From UMGS1908 sp964432825 (GTDB taxonomy: Bacteria > Bacillota > Clostridia > Christensenellales > UBA1242), in NCBI GenBank assembly GCA_964432825.1, contig CAYSOX010000002.1, forward strand, positions 55,538 through 119,537: a DNA stretch of 64,000 nucleotides. Reading direction: 5' to 3'. Under the pieces are notes generated by a model. The model was not told the origin of the DNA. It was given only the letters and a program-made list of their open reading frames with translations, and searched no databases. Position 1 is the first letter of the stretch, and the number at the start of each line of letters is the position of its first letter. The position numbers and the translations under genes are program-made. This document shows positions 1-8,752 of the stretch, in pieces.

Positions 1-474
1 GCTAAGGAACTTGCGGACGCGGGTCGTTCAGCAAAAGAAATTGCGGAAATTATTACACATCGAGCATTCACCGGGCAAACTTCTTTTGTTGTGGATACTT
101 TGGATAACCTTTATAAGGGTGGAAGATGTTCTATGCTTGCAATGTTTGGGGCAAATCTTTTAAAACTAAAGCCAAAACTACAACTTGTAGACGGAAAAAT
201 TGTTCCTCAAGAAAAATATCGTGGCAAATCTTCGGTAGTTTTAAAGAAATATATCGATGACACGCTTGCGTTGTATAACAACCCAGACAAAAAAAGATGT
301 TTTTTAACTCATAGTGATTTAGAACCTGAAGTGTTAAATGAAATTGTTGAATATGTTAAATCAAAAAACATTTTTGAGGAAATTTATGCTTCAACGGCAA
401 ATTGTGTGGTTTGCACTCATTGTGGAAAGGGAACTTTGGGTATACTTTATATTAACGATGGGGGAAATTTCTAA
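1..474 (+). CDS. DegV family fatty-acid-binding protein, C-terminal part
   Basis: The reading frame is open from the first base, so the N-terminus lies outside the window. The visible 157 residues match the C-terminal half of DegV proteins: a VVDTLDNLYKGGR motif, the helix that carries residues lining the lipid pocket, then a conserved stretch ending near THCGKGTLGI. DegV/FakB proteins bind a fatty acid and present it to the kinase FakA for phosphorylation in membrane phospholipid synthesis. The stop codon TAA overlaps the ATG of the next gene by one base, so the two are probably translationally coupled. The family call is secure; which fatty acid is bound cannot be read from sequence. Confidence 0.88.
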   Translation, partial: AKELADAGRSAKEIAEIITHRAFTGQTSFVVDTLDNLYKGGRCSMLAMFGANLLKLKPKLQLVDGKIVPQEKYRGKSSVVLKKYIDDTLALYNNPDKKRCFLTHSDLEPEVLNEIVEYVKSKNIFEEIYASTANCVVCTHCGKGTLGILYINDGGNF

Positions 475-1055
475 TGAAAAAGTTTATAAAGGGCATTTTT
501 GCGGGTCTTTGTGCTTTATGTTTTTCGATAGCGCTTGTGGGCTGTGGGGAGAAAAACCAAAAGCCAATAGACAATAGTTGTTATTTTGAAGAAGAAGTTC
601 AATATACAGTCTATCCTAAAACAAGTGTTACCACGGGTAGTTTAGCCAATTTGTTGGCAGAAGATGTTTCTATGGCATACACAAACATCACATTAAAGGG
701 TAAGAAAAAGTGGCTTGCTTACATGACGGTAGAGCGAGTTGTTTACACTTTTGTTGCAAATAAAGATTGCGCACTTGATTTAACCTTTACAATTATGCAT
801 ATAGATGGCGAGGGTGAGAACTTTAAGTTTGATAGTAAAAACGATAAATATTATTATACCGACAAAGGAACATTGGAATTATATAAAGATACTCCGTTTT
901 CAATAGAGTTTTATGTTGGCGGTTCAATGCAGGATAAAAAGGATATCACCTTTAGTTTAGATATTGATAAAACTATTTACATTGAAGAAGAAAGTGTTGA
1001 CCCTAAAATGAGTATAAGATTACAAAAAATTGAAGTTTATGGCGAGCATAAATAA
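474..1055 (+). CDS. Putative lipoprotein, unknown function
   Basis: This 193-residue protein has a classic lipoprotein signal: MKKFIKGIFAGL, a hydrophobic core, and lipobox LVGC with the acylated Cys near residue 24. The mature part is rich in Tyr, Lys, Asp and Glu, with alternating hydrophobic residues suggesting beta structure; I recognise no domain. It should be anchored to the outer face of the membrane. A GGGGGAAA ribosome site lies inside the end of degV, and the start overlaps that gene's stop, so it belongs to the same operon. No function is proposed beyond surface lipoprotein. Confidence 0.8.
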   Translation: MKKFIKGIFAGLCALCFSIALVGCGEKNQKPIDNSCYFEEEVQYTVYPKTSVTTGSLANLLAEDVSMAYTNITLKGKKKWLAYMTVERVVYTFVANKDCALDLTFTIMHIDGEGENFKFDSKNDKYYYTDKGTLELYKDTPFSIEFYVGGSMQDKKDITFSLDIDKTIYIEEESVDPKMSIRLQKIEVYGEHK

Positions 1056-1250
1056 TTAAGGCAAAACCCAGAATGGTTTGTGGATTAATTGCAAAAACAG
1101 TGTCTTTAAAATTAAGAAATATAAATAAAAGAATAACATTGTTTTAACTATAAAGCATTTTAATCAACAAAAGAAGATTTAAATTATAATTACTATTTAG
1201 ACTCATTATCATTAGAAAGGTAAATACATTTCAAATATTTACCTTGTTTG

Positions 1251-1283
1251 AAAAATTGTTGTGGAGAAGCAACAATTTTTTCT
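1251..1283 (+). terminator. Intrinsic terminator
   Basis: A perfect 11-bp stem AAAAATTGTTG/CAACAATTTTT with an 8-nt loop is followed by TCTTT. It probably ends the degV-lipoprotein transcript. Confidence 0.75.
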
Positions 1284-1360
1284 TTATTGATAAAAAACAC
1301 GGGTTTTTGAAGTACCCCCTGTAGAGGCTGTGTTATGATTGGGGTTGTTTTTTAAATTAA

Positions 1361-1406
1361 AAAAATCCGCCAGTAGAGTAAATTTGCTCGGTTGGTGGAT
1401 TTTTTA
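1361..1406 (+). terminator. Possible second terminator hairpin
   Basis: AATCCGCC pairs with GGTGGATT (one G-U pair) across a 22-nt loop and is followed by a T run. The A run on the other side means it could also act on the minus strand. Confidence 0.5.
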
Positions 1407-1774
1407 TTGATAAAAAATTAGCGTGCTTTAATTTTTAAAATTTTAGTTATTTTAAGTTGTTAATAATTATTCAAATATGCGTTAAAACTAAGCATTTTAA
1501 TATAGAAATTAAGCAGTTTAAATATGTTTTTGAAGTTATTAAGCATTGTAATATAAAATTTAGTTGGGATATGTTTTTTTAACTTCAAGCACAATAGTTT
1601 AAAATTTATGTTTTTTATATGTAAATTAAAAAATAAATATTGGAACAAATGAATTGAAAATTTTTAAGGTCGGTGTAAAAATATATTCTAAGAAGTTGGG
1701 TTTTCCAAAGTGGGTGTTTTAAAAGGTGGGTTCTAAAAGAATGTGTTTAATTAACCTTTTTCTGTTTTTGGATT

Positions 1775-2326
1775 TTAATTTGCATCACTTGGTGGGTTTT
1801 CGCTTTTTGGGGATTCTAGGTTTTCTTGTGTTTCAACTGTTTTGTTGGTGCTATCAGGATTTTCGTCGGTGTCAAGCAATTCTTCTTCGATAAAAGTGTT
1901 GGGCGAAGATTCTTCATCTTTTTTGTTTTGGGTTGAACTTGTGGAAGTGCTTTCGGTGGTGTTTTTATCTGTGTTTTGTGAGGTTTCATTTTTGCTAATT
2001 TTTGTGTTAATATCATAGGCGGATGCGCTTGCAAGTTTAACCAAAACCAAAACAAACCCTGCAAGTGGGATAAAAATAAAAAATAGGTATTTTCCAGAGG
2101 TGTCGGCATCGTGCAGTCTTCGAACACTCATTGAAATTATTGGAAATAGTGATACAAGTGAATACAAAAGGGTGGGAATCATCATCCAAATTGTTATAAG
2201 GCAACTTATCCACAAACAAAGGTTGATGATTGCGCTTAAAAGAATTGCCATCCAAAAATCTTTTCGTCTTTCTAGTGAGTAAAAATTAAAGGTGTATTTC
2301 CACATAGTTTTATATGCTTTAAACAT
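1775..2326 (-). CDS. DUF805 family membrane protein
   Basis: This 183-residue protein begins with the DUF805 pattern: YSLERRKDFW in the N-terminal region, hydrophobic segments at about residues 25-50 and 52-68, then RRLHDADTSGK and a third hydrophobic segment. The family is found in small bacterial inner-membrane proteins of unknown role. The C-terminal third (from about residue 105) is a Ser/Thr/Asn/Glu-rich disordered tail that most family members lack. The start has an AGGAGG ribosome site at 7-nt spacing. The gene diverges from the ABC-like gene at 2417, leaving a 90-bp promoter region. Confidence 0.82.
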   Translation of the reverse strand: MFKAYKTMWKYTFNFYSLERRKDFWMAILLSAIINLCLWISCLITIWMMIPTLLYSLVSLFPIISMSVRRLHDADTSGKYLFFIFIPLAGFVLVLVKLASASAYDINTKISKNETSQNTDKNTTESTSTSSTQNKKDEESSPNTFIEEELLDTDENPDSTNKTVETQENLESPKSENPPSDAN

Positions 2327-2416
2327 TTTTGCCTCCTAAATTGCAATTATTGATTAATAGTTAATTAATTATAGCATAATAATGGTGTACTTTCAAGTTA
2401 AATTAGGTGGGGTTAT

Positions 2417-4228
2417 ATGAAAAAACTTTTACAAAATTGGAAAAAATTATGCACCGTAGAGGGTAATGTGTTGGCGGTTAGCATTTTAACTCAAGTGGTT
2501 ATAATAATCTGCTCAATCGTGGAACCGGTTGCACTCTCCTCCTTTATAGAATGTGCAACTATTCATTCGACGGCACTTGCGGTTATTTGGCTTTTTATTA
2601 ACTTAGGACTGGTTATTATTGAACATATTTCGTGGCATATAAATTATTCAAATTACACCAAATTAATTTCGCCAACATATATAAATTTGCAGTCTAGAAT
2701 AACTAAAGCCACCTTGGTTGCATCAAAAGATATGATTGACAACACAAAATTAAATTATTGCATAAACAGTGATATTTTTGGAATTGCGACATTTTTGGAT
2801 AGTTTAATATTAAGGCTTGCAAGTTTTGTTAAGTTTTTGGTGATTTTGATAATCATTTTCGTTTATAGTTACACGGTTGGTGTTATGCTTGTTGTGATGA
2901 GTGCTGTAGGATTTTCCTTACTTATGATGTACAACAAGTTAAAAAGAAGAAGTGGGATTGTGCTTAGAGAAAATGAGATAAGTGCGGACAAAAAGACACA
3001 CGAAATTATAGAAATGGGCGAAGTGGTAAAAAAGTATAACTTGGAGAATCCTATGCTTTTAGAGCAAGAACGCCGACTTGTGGGTTATGTGAATAGTTAC
3101 AACAATCTTTACACAAAAAAATCAATAAAGGATAATTTTATCCAAATTTATTGGTACACTATGCTTTCGGTGATATTTTTGGTGTGCTATTTTGAGTTTA
3201 ATGCTTTGGCTATGAGTTTGGCGGTGTTTTTAATTTTGATAGATTATTCTTCAACCTTTGTAAAGTTGACCGAAAATGCCTTTGATTTTACAATTGAAAT
3301 TACAGATTTAGAAGAAAAGGTGAGCCGAACTTATGAAATTTTGGAATTTGAAAAAAATTCGCAAAAGAATGAAAATTTTCAAGATACGGAAAATTCACTT
3401 GTTTCAGACTTTGATGGGAACAAAACGAGTGGGAATATTGAAAGTGTTTCACAAAATTTTGCAAAAAACGGAAAAAAATCCCCTCAAAGTATACAAAATA
3501 GCCATAATGAAGAAATATTGAAAGATAAAAAAACAAAAAGATTAAAAAGTTTTAGTGAAGAGCGGGCTGATTGTTTAAGTTTTGAGGTGGCGAGCGAAAG
3601 TGCCAATAATTTGCAAAATAAAAATACATTACAAAATATTGACTCGGATGAAAAGAATAAATTGTTAACTATAGAGAGTCAAAAAACCTTTTATCTTGCA
3701 GGGACGGGCTGTAAAAAAATGAAACTTATGCCCGCTAATGTATATATTTTTCAGTCGGATAAATCGCGTATGATTTTTTGCGAGGCGGGTGAAAATAATC
3801 CTAAAATTGAGTATGGTGACATTGAATATTCTTCAATTTACAAAATACCCGAACTGCTTTTGGTTAAAAACCAAAATGAGATGTTTGCCGATAGTATTAT
3901 CGAAAATTTGCAAATTGTTAAAAACGATGTTGAATTAATAACTGCAATAACAGAAAGTTTGGGAATTGATGAAATGTTAAATTGTTTAGACGACGGCGAT
4001 CGCAAAAGAGCAGATAAAATAAAAGATGAAAAAGTTATAATTTTATTAAATATTGTTCGTGCCATTTTATCCGATGCCGAAATTGTTTATTTTAAAATGG
4101 ATGCTGAAGTGTTTGATTTTGGTAAAAATATAATAAAAACCTTTTGTAAATTTGGTAAAAACAAAATAGTCTTGGTGTATGACCCCGCAAAAATGTTGAG
4201 TGGCAAAAGGGGAATATTTGTCGAATAA
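2417..4228 (+). CDS. ABC exporter-like protein with degenerate ATPase domain
   Basis: This 603-residue protein has the half-transporter layout: several membrane segments in about residues 15-290, then a C-terminal nucleotide-binding-like region. Segments match the usual order of an ABC ATPase: YGDIEYSSIYKIPELLLV (Q-loop region), SIIENL (like TIxENI), then IVRAILSDAEIVYF (like ALARALLxxPxILLLD). The key residues are gone. The P-loop position reads FQSDKSR with no glycines, there is no LSGGQ (GDRKRADKIKDE instead), and Walker B ends FKMDAE. A charged, Asn/Ser-rich linker of about 110 residues (roughly 310-420) separates the two halves. It may be a pseudo-ATPase partner, a regulator or a gene under decay; the intact long frame argues for function. 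It is followed 63 bp later by the Cys/Lys-rich gene. Confidence 0.72.
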   Translation: MKKLLQNWKKLCTVEGNVLAVSILTQVVIIICSIVEPVALSSFIECATIHSTALAVIWLFINLGLVIIEHISWHINYSNYTKLISPTYINLQSRITKATLVASKDMIDNTKLNYCINSDIFGIATFLDSLILRLASFVKFLVILIIIFVYSYTVGVMLVVMSAVGFSLLMMYNKLKRRSGIVLRENEISADKKTHEIIEMGEVVKKYNLENPMLLEQERRLVGYVNSYNNLYTKKSIKDNFIQIYWYTMLSVIFLVCYFEFNALAMSLAVFLILIDYSSTFVKLTENAFDFTIEITDLEEKVSRTYEILEFEKNSQKNENFQDTENSLVSDFDGNKTSGNIESVSQNFAKNGKKSPQSIQNSHNEEILKDKKTKRLKSFSEERADCLSFEVASESANNLQNKNTLQNIDSDEKNKLLTIESQKTFYLAGTGCKKMKLMPANVYIFQSDKSRMIFCEAGENNPKIEYGDIEYSSIYKIPELLLVKNQNEMFADSIIENLQIVKNDVELITAITESLGIDEMLNCLDDGDRKRADKIKDEKVIILLNIVRAILSDAEIVYFKMDAEVFDFGKNIIKTFCKFGKNKIVLVYDPAKMLSGKRGIFVE

Positions 4229-4291
4229 TGTATATTATTTAGTGAAAAACACAAAATATTATTGCCAAAGAAAACTTTTAGGAGGTAAAAT

Positions 4292-4924
4292 ATGGCAACA
4301 AAAAAGTGTTCAACTAAAAATTGTAAGGCAAGCACAAAAAAACAAACCAAAGCCAAAGCCGTAAAAAATTGTTCGGCAAAAACAAGTGGCGGACGCGGAG
4401 TGTCTAAAACAAAAGGGTGTTCAGCGGAGCATTCCGCACGAGTTACAAAAAGTTGTTCGGCGCGTGCGTATTCTACAAAGTCCACAACAGGTTGTGGCGC
4501 AACTCAGAAAAATGGGAAAATATCTAGCAAAACTTGTTGCAAACAGTTGTCCTCAACGGGCACACGGGGGAGTGGAGCAAAGTCTTGCGGGGGTGGAAAT
4601 TGTAATAAAAGCACCAAAACTTCTGCAAACTTAAAAAGTTCTAGCAGAGAAAAATCTTGCGGATGCGGTTGCGGTTCGGGAAAAAAATCTTGCAAAAAGT
4701 CAACCGAAAATAGGTTAAACACAAAATCCAAACCTGCGCAAAAGGAATCCCTTAAAGTTTCCAGTTCAGTCTCGGCAAAACTTGGTAACCGGAACCGAAC
4801 AGCGGGAACTTCAACCAACCAAACAAAATCTAAAAAATGCAATTGCACTTCTAGTTCAAGACTCTCTGGGGGAAAGAGTTTAAAAACTCCAAAGTCTAGA
4901 TTATATGACGCTTCAATGAAATAA
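4292..4924 (+). CDS. Cys- and Lys-rich low-complexity basic protein, unknown
   Basis: This 210-residue protein is built almost only from Lys, Ser, Thr, Gly, Ala, Asn and Cys. I count about 16 Cys and 39 Lys against about 5 acidic residues, so it is strongly basic. Cys occur as KKC, KNC, KSC, CC and a dense SCGCGCGSGKKSCKK patch near residues 124-138. There is no signal peptide or membrane segment. A consensus AGGAGGT ribosome site precedes the ATG, and the frame is long for such AT-rich DNA, which supports a real gene. Possible roles are metal binding, nucleic-acid compaction (histone H1-like composition) or a spore/coat structural protein; none can be chosen. It lies 63 bp after the ABC-like gene and may share its transcript. 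Confidence 0.6.
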   Translation: MATKKCSTKNCKASTKKQTKAKAVKNCSAKTSGGRGVSKTKGCSAEHSARVTKSCSARAYSTKSTTGCGATQKNGKISSKTCCKQLSSTGTRGSGAKSCGGGNCNKSTKTSANLKSSSREKSCGCGCGSGKKSCKKSTENRLNTKSKPAQKESLKVSSSVSAKLGNRNRTAGTSTNQTKSKKCNCTSSSRLSGGKSLKTPKSRLYDASMK

Positions 4925-5655
4925 ATTTAGATGTTTCAAATTTGATTATATCAGCCAACACTCAATGCAAAATGCTTAAATTTATGCGTAAAAGTTAATA
5001 TGTGGTTTGTATAAAAATTTGTGAATTTAATTGTTCAAAACTTTATTTAATCAAATTTTCAAAATTTAATGATAAGTTTTTAAGGAAATTTTTTAAAAAG
5101 CAGTGATATTAAACTTTTAACAAAGTATATATTTGATGATAACTATCATTATTTTAATTTGTTAAAAGTTGATAAAACGGCATCAAATTTGGTTAAAATA
5201 AATACTATAGTTGATGGTTTCTGGTATAAACTTTGTGGGGTTTTACCACTAAAAAAAATCTTTCGCTTATGCGGAAGATTTTTTAAGTGTGAAATAGGTT
5301 TACATTGTTTGCCTCGGTAAATAAAATTTTAGCAATATTTATAATTTGAAAATATTGCACTATTAAAACAAAAGTTTTGCCTTTTAATATATGCCACTTT
5401 AGGCGGTTTAAATATGTCTTGGGCGGTGTCTGTGCTTTAGGTCGGGGGTTTTGTCAAAAGGGGGAGACTGAACCTCAATCTTTTGCAAAATGAGGCAATT
5501 TAAAGATTTAAAAATTTTGACATAATTAAAAATTAAGTGGTAATATGAAGATTTAAAAATTTTAAACATAAATACAAATTAAAAAAATAAATATATTTCA
5601 TAAAAAAGTTAAAGGGCTTATGGAAATTGAAAGAGAGTTTGAGTTTTTAACAAAT
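4925..5655. other. Long intergenic region with stem-loops
   Basis: I see no supported gene. A perfect 13-bp inverted repeat (AACTTTTAACAAA at 5112-5124, TTTGTTAAAAGTT at 5158-5170) encloses a smaller TGAT/ATCA stem. A terminator follows at 5255-5284. Between about 5415 and 5500 there is an oddly G-rich patch with a CCTCA/TGAGG hairpin; it might be a fragment of structured RNA, but I cannot name it. Confidence 0.5.
5255..5286 (+). terminator. Intrinsic terminator
   Basis: AAATCTTTCGC pairs with GCGGAAGATTT (one G-U pair) over a TTAT loop, followed by TTT. It is probably the distal terminator for the ABC-like/Cys-rich transcript. Confidence 0.7.
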
Positions 5656-5696
5656 ATATAATGATAGAGTTAATTAATTTATTGATTGGTAACCAA

Positions 5697-5725
5697 TTGA
5701 CTTTTAAAGTTTTTATAAGTATAAT
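5697..5725 (+). promoter_or_regulatory. Sigma-A promoter of ychF
   Basis: TTGACT at 5697-5702, a 17-bp spacer and TATAAT at 5720-5725 give a near-consensus promoter about 30 bp before the ychF start codon. Confidence 0.8.
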
Positions 5726-5755
5726 TAAAATATATTATTTTTAAAGAGGTTTTTT

Positions 5756-6853
5756 ATGGAATTAGGACTAGTAGGCCTACCAAATGTAGGAAAAAGTACA
5801 TTGTTTAATGCCCTTACAAATGCAGGGGCGGAAAGTGCAAATTATCCATTTTGCACAATTGAGCCAAATATTGGGATTGTGGATGTTCCGGATTCTAGGC
5901 TGGAAGTTTTAGGAAAGATGTATAACACTCAAAAAATCACACCGGCAAGCCTAAAATTTGTTGATATCGCAGGGCTGGTTAAGGGGGCAAGCAAGGGCGA
6001 GGGGCTTGGCAATCAATTTTTGGCGTCCATTCGTGAGTGTGATGCTATTGTTCAAGTCGTTCGTTGCTTTGTGGATGACAACATTATACATGTGGATGGT
6101 TCAATAAATCCAATCCGCGATATTGAGGTTATAAACACCGAGTTGTTGCTTTCCGACCTTGAAAGTTTAACAAAACAACGCGTAAGGTATGAAAAGGGTG
6201 CGAGAGCCGGCGATAAAGAATGTGCAAGCCAATTAAAGATTGTGGATAACATTATTGCAACTCTAAATGATGGAAAACTTGCAAAAACTATAAATTTTAC
6301 CGAAGATGAAAAGGTTTTTGTTAAGGGTTTATTTTTGATTACCGACAAACCGGTGATTTATGCGTGCAACATTGCAGAATCCGACCTTAAAAAACCTGAA
6401 AATGAACTAGAATATGTAAATATGGTAAAAGAATATGCAAAAAAAGAGGGTAGTGAAGTTTTGGTAATTTCTGCAAAGGTTGAGCAAGAACTTACCGAAC
6501 TTGACCCCGGCGACCGACTTATGTTTTTGGAAGATTTAGGGCTTACCGAAAGTGGATTAAACCGAATAATAAAACTAGGTTACAAACTTTTAGGGCAAAT
6601 TTCATATTTAACCGCGGGCGAGAAAGAAGTTCGTGCGTGGACAATTATCGATGGAACCAAAGCCCCAGGTGCTGCGGGAAAAATCCACTCAGACTTTGAA
6701 AAGGGCTTCATAAAAGCCGAAGTTGTAAGTTATGAAGACCTTGTAAAATATGGCGGAATGCAAGGTGCTAAAGAAAACGGAAAGGTAAGAATTGAAGGCA
6801 AGGATTATATTGTAAAAGATGGCGATGTAATGTTGTTTAGGTTTAATGTTTAA
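5756..6853 (+). CDS. ychF: Redox-regulated ATPase YchF (Obg family)
   Basis: The 365 residues are the normal length for YchF. The P-loop GLPNVGKSTLFNAL is at residues 6-19, and the switch II region has DIAGLVKGAS near residues 69-78. The NKxD specificity motif is replaced by the NxxE type (NIAES), the change that makes YchF prefer ATP over GTP. A coiled-coil insert lies near residues 130-180 and the C-terminal TGS domain covers about 280-365. YchF associates with ribosomes and modulates translation and oxidative-stress responses in the cytoplasm. An AAAGAGG ribosome site and its own promoter precede the ATG. Confidence 0.97.
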   Translation: MELGLVGLPNVGKSTLFNALTNAGAESANYPFCTIEPNIGIVDVPDSRLEVLGKMYNTQKITPASLKFVDIAGLVKGASKGEGLGNQFLASIRECDAIVQVVRCFVDDNIIHVDGSINPIRDIEVINTELLLSDLESLTKQRVRYEKGARAGDKECASQLKIVDNIIATLNDGKLAKTINFTEDEKVFVKGLFLITDKPVIYACNIAESDLKKPENELEYVNMVKEYAKKEGSEVLVISAKVEQELTELDPGDRLMFLEDLGLTESGLNRIIKLGYKLLGQISYLTAGEKEVRAWTIIDGTKAPGAAGKIHSDFEKGFIKAEVVSYEDLVKYGGMQGAKENGKVRIEGKDYIVKDGDVMLFRFNV

Positions 6854-7005
6854 AATCTGCTTGTGAAAAATTTTACTTTTATTAATTTTTTGTAAAAAGA
6901 TTGTTTGTTAACTAAAATGAAACTTATAAAAATTGGTTGTTTTTAGTATTTAAATATAAAAGAATGCAATTTTTGGGTAAAAAAATAAAATTTTAAAGGA
7001 GTGTT

Positions 7006-7722
7006 ATGAGAAGATTTTTTGTGTCTGAAGAGGACCTAAAAAGTGGAATTATTCAAGGCGATGAGTTTAACCACCTAAAGAATGTACTTCGCATGCGAGA
7101 AGGTGAGGAAATTATTGCAATAACGGGTGACGAGTATGATTATAGGTGTAAAATTTTAAGTTTTTCAAAGAATTCAGCCCAAATAGAACTTTTAGAAAAG
7201 ACCTTAAATAAAGCAAATCCCAACATTAAAATTTCGCTTGTTCAAGCACTTTGCAAGGCGGACAAATTGGAACTTATCACTCAAAAAATCAGTGAAATTG
7301 GTGCAAGCGAGATTCAGCCGGTATATTTCAAAAATTCCGACGTGAAGCAAAATACTGGGAAAATTGCAAGGCTTGAAAAGATTGCCATATCTGCCACCAA
7401 GCAATGCAAAAGGAGTACCATTTTAAAAATAAATGAGTGCATTACAATAAAGGAGTTGCCCGAATATTTAAAACAATTTGATGTAAGTTTGATTTGCAAC
7501 ACAAGAGAGGATAATTTAACCATTCATCAAATTTTGAATGATTTTAAAAAGGTAAAGTCGGTGGCGGTGATTGTGGGTCCTGAGGGTGGTTTTGATGAAG
7601 CCGAAGTCCAAAAGTTAACCCAGTGTGGGGCGGTTAGTGTTAGCCTTGGCAAAAGGATTTTAAGAACCGAAACAGCGGGAATCTATGTTCTTAGCATACT
7701 TTCAGATTTTTTGCAGGTGTAA
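7006..7722 (+). CDS. rsmE: 16S rRNA (uracil(1498)-N(3))-methyltransferase RsmE
   Basis: This 238-residue protein has the RsmE layout. The N-terminal PUA-like domain starts MRRFFV and contains HLKNVLRMREGEEI. The C-terminal SPOUT methyltransferase has VGPEGGFDEAEV near residues 191-202 and SLGKRILRTETAGI near 216-229, which form the knotted S-adenosylmethionine pocket. It methylates U1498 in the decoding region of the 30S subunit. An AAAGGAG ribosome site supports the start. It stands 150 bp after ychF and seems to be transcribed alone or by read-through. Confidence 0.96.
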   Translation: MRRFFVSEEDLKSGIIQGDEFNHLKNVLRMREGEEIIAITGDEYDYRCKILSFSKNSAQIELLEKTLNKANPNIKISLVQALCKADKLELITQKISEIGASEIQPVYFKNSDVKQNTGKIARLEKIAISATKQCKRSTILKINECITIKELPEYLKQFDVSLICNTREDNLTIHQILNDFKKVKSVAVIVGPEGGFDEAEVQKLTQCGAVSVSLGKRILRTETAGIYVLSILSDFLQV

Positions 7723-7960
7723 AAAGGCTAAAATGCAATGGTTTAATAGTAAAATTATTAAAGTTATTAAGTTAAAAAAAATATATATAATTTTGCTTTA
7801 TAAAAACATAAAAATTGGGTTTGGTGAGGCTTTTTAAGATTTAAAAACTTTTTGCAATTAGTCGGATAAAAATATAACAATATTTTTTAACCCCTAAAAC
7901 AATTGACTAAAAACAGTTAATTAAATTATTAACAAAAAACAAAAGTTAAGGAGAGGTTTT

Positions 7961-8332
7961 ATGGAAAAAGTTAAAGTGACTTATGCGGATATGGTGGAGT
8001 ATATTGAAAAAGTGGTTGAGGACTTAAATGCCAAAAATATTAAGCCTACTGGGGTTTATGGGCTTCCACGCGGAGGGCTTATGTTTGCTATTATGCTTTC
8101 ATACCGAATGGATATCCCCTTGCTTTTAAATGCGTCCAAAGGCTGTGTTATTATTGACGATATTGCCGATAGCGGAAGAACTTTGGTGCACTTTACCGAA
8201 AACGACACACAATTTAATAAGTATTACATTACCACAATGTATTATCATGAAAGAAGTATGGTAAAACCCGATTTCTATTTGCATTTAAAAAAGGGTAGAT
8301 GGATAGAATTTCCGTATGAATATGGAAATTAA
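7961..8332 (+). CDS. Phosphoribosyltransferase-like protein
   Basis: This short protein (123 residues) contains the PRPP-binding signature CVIIDDIADSGRTL near residues 47-60, with two acidic residues followed by the phosphate-binding loop. An upstream GLPRGGL loop (about residues 29-35) corresponds to the pyrophosphate loop of type I phosphoribosyltransferases. Family members act in purine or pyrimidine salvage or in regulation; this one is shorter than the usual 150-200 residues because the hood region is reduced, so the substrate cannot be named. The ribosome site AAGGAGAGG is strong. A weak TTGACT at 7903-7908 may be its promoter. Confidence 0.85.
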   Translation: MEKVKVTYADMVEYIEKVVEDLNAKNIKPTGVYGLPRGGLMFAIMLSYRMDIPLLLNASKGCVIIDDIADSGRTLVHFTENDTQFNKYYITTMYYHERSMVKPDFYLHLKKGRWIEFPYEYGN

Positions 8333-8718
8333 ATTGATTTATTGGAAATTAAACATATATAGATAATTTGATTTTTATGGGGGTTTTGTAGAAATAATCA
8401 AAGGCTATGTTTGGTGTTTTTGAAACCGGTGTTGGTTTATTAAGGTTTTTTGTTTTAATTTTTAGTGACCACTACGGGGTTTGATTTGCATATGCGTATA
8501 TATTTATTGATTTTTTGAAACTTTGGTGGAATTGTTGATTTTTTGCATTTTGCTGAAAAAAATTTAATATGTACATATTGATACAAATATATATGCATAT
8601 TGATGGATTTTTAGGTGTATATTTTGATATAATTAGCAGAAAATTTATAATTTTTTGCTGAATTTTGTAAAAAATTGATGAAAAATGTGGGAAAAATTGT
8701 TAAACAAAGCAAATTTGG
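8333..8718. repeat. Intergenic region with loose direct repeats
   Basis: No gene is seen. From about 8487 to 8635 the sequence repeats variants of 'tatgcatattgat' at roughly 22-25-bp spacing (four loose copies). A promoter and structured leader for ldh begin at 8719. Confidence 0.45.
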
Positions 8719-8746
8719 TTGACAATTTTTTTATTTAGTTTAAACT
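8719..8746 (+). promoter_or_regulatory. Promoter of the ldh leader
   Basis: TTGACA at 8719-8724 and TAAACT at 8741-8746 are separated by 16 bp. Transcription would start near 8753, right at the base of the leader hairpin. Confidence 0.6.
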
Positions 8747-8752
8747 TAAGAT

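Larger units (their letters stand above)
1056..1774. other. Intergenic region with two terminators, otherwise AT-rich
   Basis: There is no convincing gene here. A small hairpin (GGTAAATA at 1219-1226 with TATTTACC at 1236-1243) is followed by two terminator hairpins, listed separately. From about 1440 to 1640 the DNA is a set of loosely repeated AT-rich phrases around 'attaagcattttaatata'. The only open frame (minus strand, 1460-1648) is low complexity and has no ribosome site. Confidence 0.6.

Noticed and set aside
1460..1648. 62-codon minus-strand ORF
   Set aside because: Asn/Lys/Leu/Phe-only composition and no ribosome site; it is AT-rich intergenic repeat sequence.
4087..4848. Minus-strand ORFs opposite the ABC-like and Cys-rich genes (4087-4485, 4504-4848)
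   Set aside because: Translations are low complexity and mirror the Lys/Ser/Cys-rich plus-strand gene; no ribosome site, whereas the plus strand has AGGAGGT.
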